A stretch of DNA of 64,000 nucleotides from Hymenolepis diminuta (taxonomy: Eukaryota > Platyhelminthes > Cestoda > Cyclophyllidea > Hymenolepididae): the NCBI GenBank assembly GCA_900708905.1, contig CAADRB010000019.1:337221-401220 (forward strand). The letters run 5' to 3'. The translations under genes and the position numbers were made by a program. The number at the start of each line of letters is the position of its first letter. The stretch's first letter is position 1. A model generated the notes under the pieces. The model was given only the letters and a program-made list of their open reading frames with translations, did not search any database and had not been told where the DNA came from. Below are positions 14,701 to 25,284 of the stretch, in pieces.

Positions 14701-17700
14701 AAAAATAATTTAGAGCTTAGAGTAAGAAAAGTATGTCCGAAATCCAACAAATTCCAAATTTTGGTGACTTATCACCAAGTGCTGCATATTCTATCTGGCC
14801 ACAAGTTTCGATACCTTTTCCACGGACTCTATAATTTCTCCATCGATAGTTACACAATTAAACTTAACTGCTGTACACACCCTGCCGGCTGGCCACTAAT
14901 AAATCCGCACTTTATATAAATTGCTAATACCAGCATCCCATTCATGCCATCAAATTTTTGAAATTCCCCACTTCCTAACCACACATATGCATATGTCGGT
15001 TCGCCGAATGGGAAATCTTTGTCAGTGAGCATTCACTTGAACACCCAATCTGATACAGTGCAGCACCCAACTATAAAACTTCAAAGCGGTTTCCCGCTCC
15101 CTCTTATCCTCTTTCTCTCTCTCTCTTTGTCGGTCCCGAGAAATGAATTCAAATAAAACTGGGACATCGCACTTAGGTAGCCAAGTAGGTGATAACTTAT
15201 ATATTAGTGGTATGGAAAATTTGTGCAAATGTCGTAATTAATGTAGCATTTATGCGTACAGTAATTATGTTGAATCTTTCTCTATAAGACTCTTCAATTC
15301 GAGATAAATATTGCTGATATTATTATCAGTCAGATTTATTCTGTCAATTTTGAACGTTGGAAGAAAGATAGGACAAAATGAGTAAGTTAGGTTTTCCTGA
15401 CAACCCTATTCTTCAGGACCGTCTTTGAATATTTACACTCACCTCTTATCCATTCTATTGAGGGGGATTCCACGAAAAGGTTATGCAAGAATTTCAGGAT
15501 ATACTTGATATTATACGATTAAGTTAGATAAAGTTGAAATTAATCCCAACTTTAGTTTTAGTACGGCATTGCCAGCTGCGTATCGTAATCATAGCCGATT
15601 TCTGATGTGATCTTTTTGTTTAAAAAATCGGCTTTTGATATAATGTTAAATATAAATCATAATCAGTTGAATTCTTTGCAATAAAATAATAAAAATGGTC
15701 TGGTTTCCTTTACTTATTACTTTGCCTGCCAACTGGCATCAATTAAAATTACCAGACCACCCATTTTGTCAATCTTCCTCGGGAAGTAGATAATGCTACT
15801 TGGCAGTTAGCTGTTGATTACAACTTTTAATTGATTGTCTGCCTTGCTGTCAAATGGGAGAAGATATGCTATCTGGGAAAACTGTGGGTTTGGGCAGAAA
15901 CTTTCATTCTTCGTTTACCTCCTACGTCATTATTGATTAATCCAGATAGCGACTTCCAAGCTCTTTTAATCTATAGATGACCTTTATTTTTCTTCTCTAT
16001 TCAAGGTTACACTCACCAGTGACTGTCGAGGCGAGGTTGAGATCTGGTTGACTTCACCAATGGGAACGAAAAGCAAACTGTTGAGCAAACGACCGTTTGA
16101 TCTCGATGTGGCTGGATTCCACGCATGGCCATTCATGTCTGTCCACTTTTGGGGAGAAATGGCCAATGGGACTTGGACACTCACTGTACATTCTGGCAAC
16201 GCTGTTGGTAAGTTTCTCTTTTGCTCTGGCTATTAATTACATAGGAATGTGTAATAATGGCATGTCTATCGATGGAAACGGACGTATTTGGGAGAGAAGC
16301 TTGTATTAAGGACTGGCGTTTGACCGCCCACTGGTTTGTCCGATCACCGCTTCGAGAATCCAGGACATCTGAGAGCAAATCATCAAGTTATCGAAACTCT
16401 ACTTTAATTGTGACTAGTATCCCTTCTTATGGGATTGGTGGTCGTTTATATTCTCTTCAATTTGTCCTCATATCCCGAGTTGCTTTTAACAGGGATGTTA
16501 ATTGTGTAAATCAAAGCCGTGTTCATCTGGCTTTCAGGGTGATATGCAGGATAGAGGTACTGTTGATGCAATTAACGTAGGGGTAACTTGCAACAACGCA
16601 GCAACTGATGAGTAGATCTTCCGGTAAATGGCCCTTTTTACTGATTGCAATGATGTCTAACAAATGTTACATTCTCAAAGGCATCTACGGACAGCGCATT
16701 AGTTCATCTTTATAACTTTTCTGTTAGTGTAATATAAATGAAGTTAAAATTGACTCAGCCTGACGTAGTTTGAAGGGAGAAAACTAAGTTCTTAACTCCA
16801 AGAGGATTTATTAATTTGTTGGGATGGCAAGAACTAAGGTCACCAGATTATAGCAGATAAGACTAACAGCTATCAGCTAAAGGCAGGCAGCCGCAGTTTC
16901 CAACACGGCAGTCAATTGCATAACTGCAGTTAAGATACGAGAGAGTGATAGGGAGACAGATTCGGACAGATTAGAACAATGAGAGGGAAAATCATAGGAG
17001 ATACCGTACCAGTAGATGAATGTATGTGTGTGGAAATACACAGACTATTTATATGAGTTACTTAGGTAGATTGGACAAGCAAAGAGAGTGGACTTTTACA
17101 GAAAGTAGCACAGTTAAGGTAAAAACGGAGAATGGATAAGTGCGTCTATGCATGACGGTTTGGGGTTTAAGTCCGAGAGACAAGAATACCCAAATTTTTG
17201 CCAAAAGGAATGATATTGAAGAATAACTTCTAGAAAAGGATAGGTAGTCATCCTTCAAATTAAATAACGATTAGTTATGTCCCTGATTGAAAGATCGGTT
17301 TTGTCTAGATTAACTGTGCATTCATACTGATAAAATTACCAGACGGCTTACATAAACATTGCGACCTTGTGCCATGTTTGTCGGTATCCTATCAAATTCT
17401 TTTCTCAGCCTTTTCCATTAGATCTGCTATTACCAGAACGTGCGCATTAAGGGATATCAGAAGTGTTTTTCAGCACCTGTTCATAGACACTTCATTGTTC
17501 CTGATTGAAACAATAAATAAACCAGATAGATACGAGAGGCACTTGATGATCCTAAGATAACTAAAGCCAACATTAGAGATCGGCAATCCCGTAGGTATGA
17601 AGTCACGTGATTGTCTGTATATAAATATCAATGTTCATATTCCCCTTTGCAATAATCGCAGGGAGGTAAGAAGGTTAGGGATGTTTACTGTAAGATCCGA

Positions 17701-20284
17701 CCTTTACTCCTAGATTGTGTGACGCCTGATAGCCGTTAGTATAATTGGACTGGATGCCAAAGGTAATTCAATAAGCTAACTGCCCACACTTTTCACAGTT
17801 TTTTTGGACAATGGACCATTTAACTTCAAATATGTCGTCGTGATTTTACTCCACTTTTTGTTTTCCTCCCAGAATATTCAGCACTTTTTGGCTATCGGGT
17901 ATTTTGGCAATTGCGGACTTGTCAGACTGGTATTAGCCACTGCGCCAAATTTTCGCTAGCACGTCATATTGTCTTGCCACCCGCGTGACAAGGTGAAAAA
18001 AGTGATTGATATCGGACTCCAGACCTCACTTTCCCACCGATGTTTGCCTACTTGTTTGTCCTTAAATGGGGTCAAAGTGGTGGTTGGTTGGCCGACTCAT
18101 TTAAACGACGCGGATTTAAATATATTAACTAGATTTAATCCACATTAAAGGAAGTTAAAAAAAGTAGGGTGAAGATATCTTGAAGCCACTCTAATAAGAT
18201 GCTCCTATTCTACCGCCCCTCTTGCTCATAGGACTTAGCCAACGCACTGAGTATGCATATCACTGGATGTCTGCCGATAAATATTGACCTCTTGACCGCT
18301 GGATTGGTACACCCACACACCAACTCCTGAGGTTCCGACTCTTTTACAAAAGACAAATTGTGTCATGGCTGCTTTCATTTCAGCATTGGTTTTGTTGCAA
18401 TATCATCCTCAAAACATTTAATTATGTTTTATCGAGGCTGTCTTTCCTGTTGACAGTTAATGATAGTATTCTGGCCCTAGAACAAGGATAAATATATTAC
18501 CTTATATTACTATCTTCTAGATAGTAATATAAGTCAGCAACCTACATTTGCGCACCATTTTAAACATTCCTTTTTCACAGCCTAATAATTAAACGCATAG
18601 TCCATCTTTTCACTGCGTACCAAAGAAAAATTCAATCATCTTCAAATAGTGACGTTTTAGAGACCAATGCTTCATATACCGACAGAATGACTGAAATGTT
18701 ATTCCTGTCAGGTATTCTGTTTATCAACTAAGAGAGCTGTATATTTGACATCTGTAAAGTTTTTTCGACATCATTATAAAATACCATATTTTTGGCTCTA
18801 AAATAAACAAGTGTTCGTAACTTTTGGATTGAAATGAGACAGTTTTCCTCCACAAAACTTTAAACAGGTTGTTAAAAATAGCTTGCTAGTATCTATTTCA
18901 CTTCACATGATTGATGTTTTAATAGTAAAATTTTTACTGATTCAAGTGATTTATGTTTCTGTAAATTAAATTTCAAGATTTTAATTTTGCATTCTAGCCT
19001 TCCATTGGTATTTGATAAATGGAGCATATGTCTTACAACTATTGGGATAAGAATATCAGTCATTAGTCTACATTTGAACACAATTTTAAATATCTTCTTC
19101 GGACGGCCAGAAATTGAGCTCATAGTCCGTTTTATGCCATTTCCAGTGTGCAGCAAAGATTTATGATGCTTCAGAACTTAATGGTTTCTTATGGAACAAT
19201 TGAAATTATCAGCTCTTAGTTTATTAACAAATCAATTGTCAAAATGTGAATGAAGTCTGAATGCTGTCAGGATCATAATTGTTCAATAATCAGGTTTATA
19301 TTTGATATCTATCGCGTTCGTTCATCATCATTATACAATTTCTTAATACATATACGAGTGTCCCTTATACGCAGTCCAAATAAATAGAGCTATATATAAC
19401 ATTCAGGTTAAAAAAGGACAATTTTCTTGGCGTATTTTTGAGAACAGTTGGGTTATTCATTCGTATCCATTTATTCGAAGTATGCTTGTCTAAATTTGTC
19501 CTCTAAATGATCTATATAAAAGGGCACTATTAAAAGATTTCTGTTTCTGTTTCTGTTTAAATATTTTCACCTTAATTTTTCAGTTTCTCTCATTGGATGG
19601 AGTATAACACTCTATGGAGTGAGTACAAAACCTCCCCATCATCCCTCTATAACCAAATCAGCGACTCCAACTCCTTCCACTCCACGGAGTACTAGAGAAA
19701 GGCATCCACTTGCTTCCATGTTAGAGGAACATGAATCTTCTGCTGTTCTGTCTCCGCCCAAGTCACTCCAACAACAGTCCTCAATAGGATTCAATGCAAA
19801 ATCACCCTCCGCAAGCTTCTCTCCTGAGGCCTATGCTGTAGAAATCGATGGAAACCTTCCCTTACTTCCTCCTTCCTTCCAAATTCCTTTTGATCCAAAC
19901 TACTTGAATATCTGGAGTGAGTCAATTATTGATAACGATGGCAATGAAAGGTGGTATGACACAGATAACAACAATCACCGCGCCTATCAGATGCTACCAA
20001 ATGGGGTTAGAAATGGTGTTCAACAGTATCAGAACCCTTATCCTGGTGGTTATGGGCTGGAGCGATTAAATTCGCCGCGAAAATCTATCACCAGTGGCGA
20101 CGAGAATGGTGGTGTTGGTGGATGGCAGAGGATTGAACTGACGCGACAATCAGCAGTTAAATCAGTGAAATCTTCCTCGGGTTGGTGGTTGAAAGATGAG
20201 GAAAATAGAGCAGCTGCCAGCGTCCTCGCCACGTGGTCTTCGATTTTCGCTATTTTTTATACTTTTGTTCGTCTTTTTGTCTGA
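2532..20284 (+). CDS. Furin-like proprotein convertase, 3' part of gene (4 exons)
   Basis: A subtilisin/kexin-type endoprotease of the secretory pathway. The family cleaves precursor proteins after paired or multiple basic residues. Coding exons 2532-2752, 8615-8831, 16006-16207 and 19584-20284 join in one frame to give 446 residues. Residue 74 is a Gly and residue 214 a Val split by introns; the intron at 8832 lies between codons. Residues 1-85 are the end of the S8 catalytic domain with the catalytic Ser at residue 17 in GTSASAP. Residues about 86-225 are the P domain (LEHVQ, SPMGT and NGTWTL motifs). Residues 226-446 are a tail that I cannot match to a family. The start codon, signal peptide, prodomain, Asp, His and oxyanion Asn lie upstream of the window. 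Family assignment is secure; choosing furin rather than another convertase is inference, since paralog-specific regions are missing or novel. Confidence 0.93.
2753..8614 (+). other. Intron 1 of visible gene (5862 bases)
   Basis: GTAAGT donor at 2753 and TATAG acceptor ending at 8614. It contains one SINE copy (about 8087-8305, antisense to the gene). Two overlapping open frames on opposite strands near 6505-6822 have no recognisable product. The rest is AT-rich sequence in which I see no gene, RNA or conserved element. Confidence 0.85.
8087..8305 (-). mobile_element. tRNA-derived SINE, copy 1 (diverged)
   Basis: On the minus strand this aligns by eye with the copies at 58240-58472 and 61316-61557. 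It has a degenerate tRNA-like head with a weak B box, then the body segments CTCTCCACCCGAGATAAGTG and GAAAACGCTTT, and ends in ACTTGGGAAATCATT. The head is well decayed. The insertion lies in intron 1, about 310 bases before the acceptor of the next exon, antisense to the gene. Confidence 0.7.
8615..8831 (+). CDS. Convertase exon: end of S8 domain and first half of P domain
   Basis: A 217-base exon after the acceptor TTTTTTCTTTTATAG. Its first base completes the Gly codon begun in the previous exon, giving HAFG followed by YGLMDAAAMV, as in the family. It carries a potential N-glycosylation site (NWT), then the start of the P domain with two cysteines (in RICEV and GCTG) whose spacing fits the P-domain disulfide, and ends at the conserved LEHVQAK. 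The donor is GTGGGT, weaker than the GTAAGT used by the other two introns. Without splicing the frame continues about 19 codons to a stop at 8889-8891. Confidence 0.93.
9406..9552 (-). mobile_element. tRNA-derived SINE, copy 2 (best-preserved head, body deleted)
   Basis: On the minus strand the head reads GGCGCATCGGTCACC (A-box-like), then GGGTTCGATTCCC (a good RNA polymerase III B box; plus-strand 9487-9500), then GCTGGTTAAGTCTGG, then jumps directly to TTTGGGAATTGTTAA. The middle of the element present in other copies (the AGAATTCGTGTCTC and ACTCTCTACCC segments) is missing. No tRNA-like acceptor stem closes around it, so it is not a tRNA gene. Confidence 0.75.
11097..11300 (+). mobile_element. 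tRNA-derived SINE, copy 3
   Basis: The head has GGTGGCGCAGTG (A-box-like) and GGGGTTCGATGTCC (B box, 11138-11150). It is followed by GTGAGCCGAATGGTTAACCG, GGCTAATAGG, GCAGAATTCGTGTTTCTCC and, at the 3' end, AGCGGCTTGGGAGTTATATG. Segment order matches the other full-length copies. Sense orientation in intron 2. Confidence 0.75.
15114..15127. repeat. (CT)n tract
   Basis: A short CT microsatellite in intron 2, inside a wider pyrimidine-rich stretch of about 30 bases. Confidence 0.7.
16006..16207 (+). CDS. Convertase exon: second half of P domain
   Basis: A 202-base exon after the acceptor TCTCTATTCAAG, beginning on a codon and ending one base into a Val codon before the donor GTAAGT. It encodes VTLTSDCRGEVEIW, then SPMGTKS and a GTWTLTV strand, all recognisable P-domain landmarks. 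Where vertebrate furin has an RGD tripeptide this protein has RGE, preceded by a Cys that has no obvious partner in this exon. An N-glycosylation sequon (NGT) is at residue 200 of the partial protein. The P domain is needed for folding and stability of the catalytic domain in this family. Confidence 0.93.
18501..18533. repeat. Perfect 15-bp inverted repeat with 3-base loop
   Basis: CTTATATTACTATCT at 18501-18515 and its exact reverse complement at 18519-18533, separated by TCT. It lies within intron 3. The arms are AT-rich; in RNA this would form a tight hairpin. No flanking duplication was found. Confidence 0.8.
19538..19558. repeat. TTTCTG hexamer repeat before the last exon
   Basis: Three and a half tandem copies of TTTCTG, 25-45 bases before the acceptor of the terminal exon. 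The position and pyrimidine content suggest it may assist acceptor recognition, which is inference. Confidence 0.6.
19584..20284 (+). CDS. Convertase last exon: end of P domain, low-complexity tail, hydrophobic C-terminus
   Basis: The terminal exon follows the acceptor TTAATTTTTCAG; its first two bases complete the Val codon. SLIGWSITLYG (residues 215-225) is the last P-domain strand. The remaining 221 residues are rich in Ser, Pro, Asn and Gln and contain no cysteine, so the Cys-rich furin repeats of vertebrate furin and PCSK5/6 are absent here. A minimal basic site R-S-T-R lies at 19685-19696. The final 24 residues (20210-20281) are strongly hydrophobic and aromatic (AAASVLATWSSIFAIFYT then VRLFV) and run straight into the TGA at 20282-20284. 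There is therefore no cytosolic tail. This fits a C-terminal membrane anchor or a GPI-attachment signal; the choice between them is inference. Confidence 0.9.
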
Positions 20285-20610
20285 GAAATACGGATAAAGT
20301 ACACAAAAAGATTGATTCCTCTCTTCAGTAGTGAAGAAATACCGTTCTAACTCTACTATATTTATATCTCCTTCTCTACATACATTGTGATTAACCTTCA
20401 GCAGTTGTGTATACAGACTCCTCTTTAACTCCTTTACTGCTTTACCGTGTAAGGAAACTTTGCTGAATTTTATGGTATGTTGTCATTTTGCTTCTTTCGT
20501 CCACAATCCCTCTGTACCTCTTCCCATTCCATATTTGTGCGCACAATATCCTCTTCCTCTTATTAAGTCGATGGCGATATAATGTACGAACTGAGCTCTC
20601 GTTATTTCTT

Positions 20611-20628
20611 CTCTCTCTCTCTCTCTCT
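20611..20628. repeat. (CT)n microsatellite in 3' UTR
   Basis: Nine uninterrupted CT units within the transcribed 3' UTR of the convertase gene. Likely polymorphic in length; no function is implied. Confidence 0.85.
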
Positions 20629-20702
20629 GTAATGAATTTGCTGCCACCAATTGCATTTACTGCATAAACTGCCCTCCCAACCTACCTCATTCCGCAGTCG
20701 GT

Positions 20703-20708
20703 AATAAA
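20703..20708 (+). terminator. Poly(A) signal AATAAA of the convertase gene
   Basis: A canonical AATAAA lies about 420 bases after the stop codon. It is followed at about 20736-20755 by a GT-rich then T-rich stretch (AGTGCTGGTGCTC then a T-run), which is the expected arrangement for cleavage and polyadenylation. Confidence 0.7.
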
Positions 20709-23019
20709 CGTAACCTATTTTTGCTGCAAACCGCAAGTGCTGGTGCTCTTTTTTTATTTGGATGAAAATGGTATTGCATGGGTGATAAGATATAATATCA
20801 AAATATGAAGAGATTATTTAAACTACCTATAAATAATAAAAGTTACTGCGGAAGATGTGGAGAGTGTTTAGTATTCAATCTGTTGTTCAGATTGGGAACT
20901 GTTAAGATGAAGCCACTGCGATTTTTACTGCAGAAGCTTAGGGTGCTCATTTCATGGAATTCATTACTAGTTAATGTTCGCTTGGTACATTAGCTACGGA
21001 GGCTCAAGGTCTCTTTTATCATTATCATAAACTGTGATAGAGAGAAACGGGAACAGGATTCAATTAAATATTCACTTCTCGAAGCATATTATCTGAATAT
21101 TAATTATGAACCCGAGAGGTGATGCAATTAACTTTCAGTTCTGATTGGATGGCCGGATAGGAAATTCGAGAAAAATAAATATTTCAAGCAGTTATTCTAT
21201 CCATCAAGTAGTTTAAAAAGAGACAAGATCGTGCTTAAATAATATATTTCGGTGTTTTCATTTAAAAATACATTGATAACGCTATTTACTTCATTTGTAA
21301 TAATTAGAGGGAGTTTATCATGGAATAGGGGAAGGACCTTATAGAGAATCAAACCACTGGAATGTCCAGCAATCAGCAGAGCTGGATTACTGAAGTACGT
21401 GAATTTAGAATGTGACAGACACATTGACGCAAAGATCTTGGATAGACATAGCAGTATATGAAGGCTTAGATGTCAGTATTTCCGCAGATAATCCAATCGC
21501 CTTGCGGATTGGTCTATTGCGGGGATAGTTTTTATGAAGCTATCGTGCATCAAACTTAATTAACATAAACTCGAAGATTATGGAAAGTTATAACAAGATA
21601 AATAATTACGTTTCACTGTCTCTCACCGAAAGTCTAAATATTCTACGAAATATGCGGCAGACAATTTAGTCTAAAAGGAAAGATTTGAGGTGGTGATCGC
21701 TTAAGCAGTTAATATGCGACCTTAACGGAACAAAAGTTCTTAAAACTTCTATCATATATACCATAACTAGGATTTATGAAAATGTGATAAAATTGCTTCA
21801 GCAGAAAGTGCTTTTAATAGATTTCCATTAAATACACTTGAATACAAAATGTTTATTGTACAAATTAAGATATTACGAGGAGATAGAAAGGCAACTCGGA
21901 GCAAACATTTAAAGTGGATAGAATACAGACATACAGTATATAATGTGCTTTATGAAATGTATGGAGAGAACCAGATATAGTTTAACTCTTAGATAGCTAA
22001 TCTTTTTCAAGCTTTCGCAGGCCCACTTATGTCGATTCTAAATTTCATTTAATCTGTAGTAAATATATTACAAATTTTTCAAAATGTTAGATGTCAAGTT
22101 TATTCATTTGAATACTGTAAAATATATTAATAATGATCTGTTTATCTTTTGATCTCATTGAATGACGACTATTTTTGTGCTGATCGATGCGTAGGAAAGA
22201 CGTTCTGTGGCAAATCGGGCTACTTACCAATTTTACAGCGTGCTTGGTTATTTAAATCACGGAGTCAAATTATGCTATTAGCTATCTTGGTGGATATGGA
22301 AGTCATCTCTAATTCTCTAGCGCACATATATGCCAAGTTATAATGAAGCATTTTCAAATATATACATGAACAGAGGACAGGTTTTATCATTTTACACTTA
22401 AAATTCACGTTGAATTTTGTATATAAAATAACATCTGAAATCTAAAAGTTAAATAATATTGAATTTTGATTATAATTGAATCTATTTGAAAAGTTTAAAT
22501 CAATTACACCATTGCCAATTACCTAGGTTGCATGTAGGCGCGGAAATACAAGTCGAACAAATACTATGATATTTTGAATTGTAGTAGTTTTGAATGAGTT
22601 CAAACTCACTGTTTTCTCATAAGAGTATGTTATGTTCGATCATAGCATTTCGGCGATGAGAATTTTTTCTGGTTTTAGCTTTATTCAGTTGCATTTTTAT
22701 GAGATATAATTTATTCTGTTTGAGGATATTCGTAAATGTATGTTTATGTAATTTTAAACACTGATTTTGAATAATCAGAAATTATGACATCTTTATCCGC
22801 TTGATATAGTTGGAATTGTATGTTTTTAGCCGGTTGAATTTTAATGTAGTAGAATAAATTTTTTCCTGATCTATTCAAACATAGAGAAAACAGACTATGT
22901 ATACAATCTATGATATCGGATTAAATGACACAAATCGTTTGCAGAATGAAACATAACTGCAATGTGTATTTTCAATATATAACAGAGAATATGCTTTGAA
23001 GTAGTTCTACTTAATTATT

Positions 23020-23045
23020 ATCGGTAGTACTGTAATGCTACCGAT
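23020..23045. repeat. Short inverted repeat (8-bp arms, 10-base loop)
   Basis: ATCGGTAG and CTACCGAT flank a ten-base loop. Not followed by a T-run; in an intergenic stretch. Small enough to arise by chance. Confidence 0.5.
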
Positions 23046-25149
23046 TTTCCGACAGGTAAATTTTAAATAGTTCAGGAATTGGCATTAAGGAAAATTTTTA
23101 TGGTAAATAGAAGAACTACAGTGGTATCATTTATGCTGGACTTTACAATTACCTATATAAGAGCTAAATAAGAGTGACAGAGTTATCGGTTGATATATGT
23201 TCCTTTAATACTGATTAGGACCAATAAATAAGCTGGAGTCTACACACTTTTTTAAATATTTTTGATGAAAATGGTTTAGCGAGCTTCTTACCTTACCTGT
23301 CACTCTGAATTTTAGTATTTGATTGGTTTATTTTACTAAATTGATTTTACTTCGACAGTGGCTGAGACTAGTATTTTAATAATGTTGAAAATGGCGAAGA
23401 TAAAATGATGACTTTTTCCTAAAATTGATAATTCCCTATAATTTCATCACCTTTTTGTATAAGGTAGTATGATGAAATTTCACATGTGATGGAAAGTCAG
23501 ATTATTAAGCATATTATTTTCACAAAAGAATGATGGCAAGCGTGGGAATATTACTGCTGGATTTGCTAAATCTCATCCCAGAATCTTTTAATTTTATCCA
23601 TTAAATTTCCACATATAAAGATGCAATACGGGTAAAAAGGTTGTCAAAATTTCTAATTTCAGATGATATTTCGTCTAATTTATGAGTTGATATAGTCTTA
23701 CATTAGTTACCTCATTCTGAAAAGGACGGTTTGGAAAGCAAAGCTAAAGCCTTTGAAAAAGGACGTTTAGTTTGCAAAATATCAAGATCAAAATCGAACC
23801 ACTGTGACAATCGTCTTTTGAGCAGTTAGTGTTCGTTGGGGGTGTCCAGCTGTCTTTTTTAAATACTCAACATTTAAATTTATTAAAGGATGAATAAAGT
23901 AAAATTCGAAACTTCCGAACGTAAAAATTGAAGAGGCATTTGGAGCCTGAGATATTATTTGCGCCTTGTTTTCCTCTATCCCATTATATTAATTGAGAAA
24001 TTCCCTTTCATCAAGTTTAAATATAAAGTGAAAAATTACTCCAGTCTTTATCTCTGTAGTGTTTTTTGGAGCTCTGATGCTCAGAGATAATTAAAATTAT
24101 TTCTTCTCATAAATGCTTAGAACCTAATATGAAAAATCCCTGTTGGCCAAAATTGAGGAAGCATATTTCTTAAATTATCGATAAATTCTTTAAGCTTGAA
24201 TCAGATTTCAGTCTTCTTGTCAAAGATTCGGAACATTTTATTCAAAGAATATTCAGTCGAAATTGCCGTTTCTATTATCCAGACACTCAAATCGTTTACT
24301 TTTTTACGTAGGGGCAGTTTAAATCAGTTTGAATAGCGTGTGATATGACTAACGAATAGAATTTCGTTTCGGTATTCCTATATTATATTAAAAGTGAATG
24401 TTTCTGATGATGTGTCATATTACAGGACTACGTCCTTTTAATAATTTCTACTAAGAGTAATTTAGTCACAGACACTTTCGGCTTTTATTTTCTCCTAATA
24501 TTAAAAATCTAAGAGATACGATCTAGAGATCATTTAGTACAATAAATTTTCATGTATTTCAAAATATTTAAACAACTGAACCAAACGACACCTGCAAAAT
24601 TAATATGTAAGCAATCAGCTCCTTTTGATTACTCTCTCAAAACTCTTTGGGGAAACATCGGCCATAAACATCTCTAAAAGTACAATTTTAATTAGTATCA
24701 ACGGTTTTATTCCGGTGACAAATGACCTGAAATGTCAACAGCAATTTTCTGTTAACCTGCTTTCAACTTACCTATCCTGACTGTTTTCATCATTTAATAA
24801 AATGTGCACATTTTAATAGAAATTTGCTACTTTGATATTCTATTCAACAACCCCAGTATTTCAATTGAATCGGGTTGGGTTGATTTTATCAATCTTTCTT
24901 TCACATACCGTTTGAATGCAACATTATTTGGTACAATCTAGTGGTCACGATGCATCTCTGTCAATTACAACAAATCTCACTAAAATAGAGCGCTAACGCT
25001 TATAGTGTTGGTTACGACTGTTTTCACAGAGATATTAAGCTAAGAACCATCATGAACTAAGTTAATCAGTTAAGTGTGCGTTTAACATACATCGTAGTAG
25101 ATTTAAGGAGAATGAATGAATACGATGATAAGGAACTTGGGGACAACCT

Positions 25150-25284
25150 ATGGAAACTGATAATCCCGAGGCGAAACAACAACTACGCAGCTATGAGACT
25201 CGTATTGACGAAATCATATCAAAGTTGAGATCGCAAAACCGAATATTCATTAAATTCCTACTTCACACGATGAAAGGGATCTAA
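25150..25284 (+). other. Short coding-like open frame, unrecognised
   Basis: A 44-codon frame from ATG with a coiled-coil-like composition at residues 2-30 (ETDNPEAKQQLRSYETRI and then DEIISKLRSQN). A second coding-like stretch follows in another frame (HDERDLSRDEYRFIRVRR, about 25268-25321). The region is somewhat less AT-rich than its neighbours. It could be an isolated exon, a decayed gene copy or chance. There is no clear splice site at either end. Confidence 0.25.

Larger units (their letters stand above)
8832..16005 (+). other. Intron 2 of visible gene (7174 bases)
   Basis: GTGGGT donor at 8832 and TCAAG acceptor ending at 16005. It holds two SINE copies, one short and antisense (about 9406-9552) and one sense (about 11097-11300), and a (CT)n tract near 15114-15127. 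No coding segment or structured RNA is recognisable elsewhere in it. Confidence 0.85.
16208..19583 (+). other. Intron 3 of visible gene (3376 bases)
   Basis: GTAAGT donor at 16208 and TTTTTCAG acceptor ending at 19583. It contains two locally GC-richer pockets (about 16300-16620 and 17880-18120) without a recognisable product, a perfect 15-base-pair hairpin at 18501-18533, and a TTTCTG hexamer repeated about three and a half times at 19538-19558, close upstream of the acceptor, where it adds to the pyrimidine-rich stretch. Confidence 0.85.
20285..20730 (+). other. 3' untranslated region of convertase mRNA
   Basis: Pyrimidine-rich sequence after the TGA, with a (CT)n tract at 20611-20628. The end is estimated from the AATAAA at 20703 and the downstream GT- and T-rich element, so the cleavage position may be off by about 15 bases. 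An alternative upstream site is not excluded. Confidence 0.65.
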
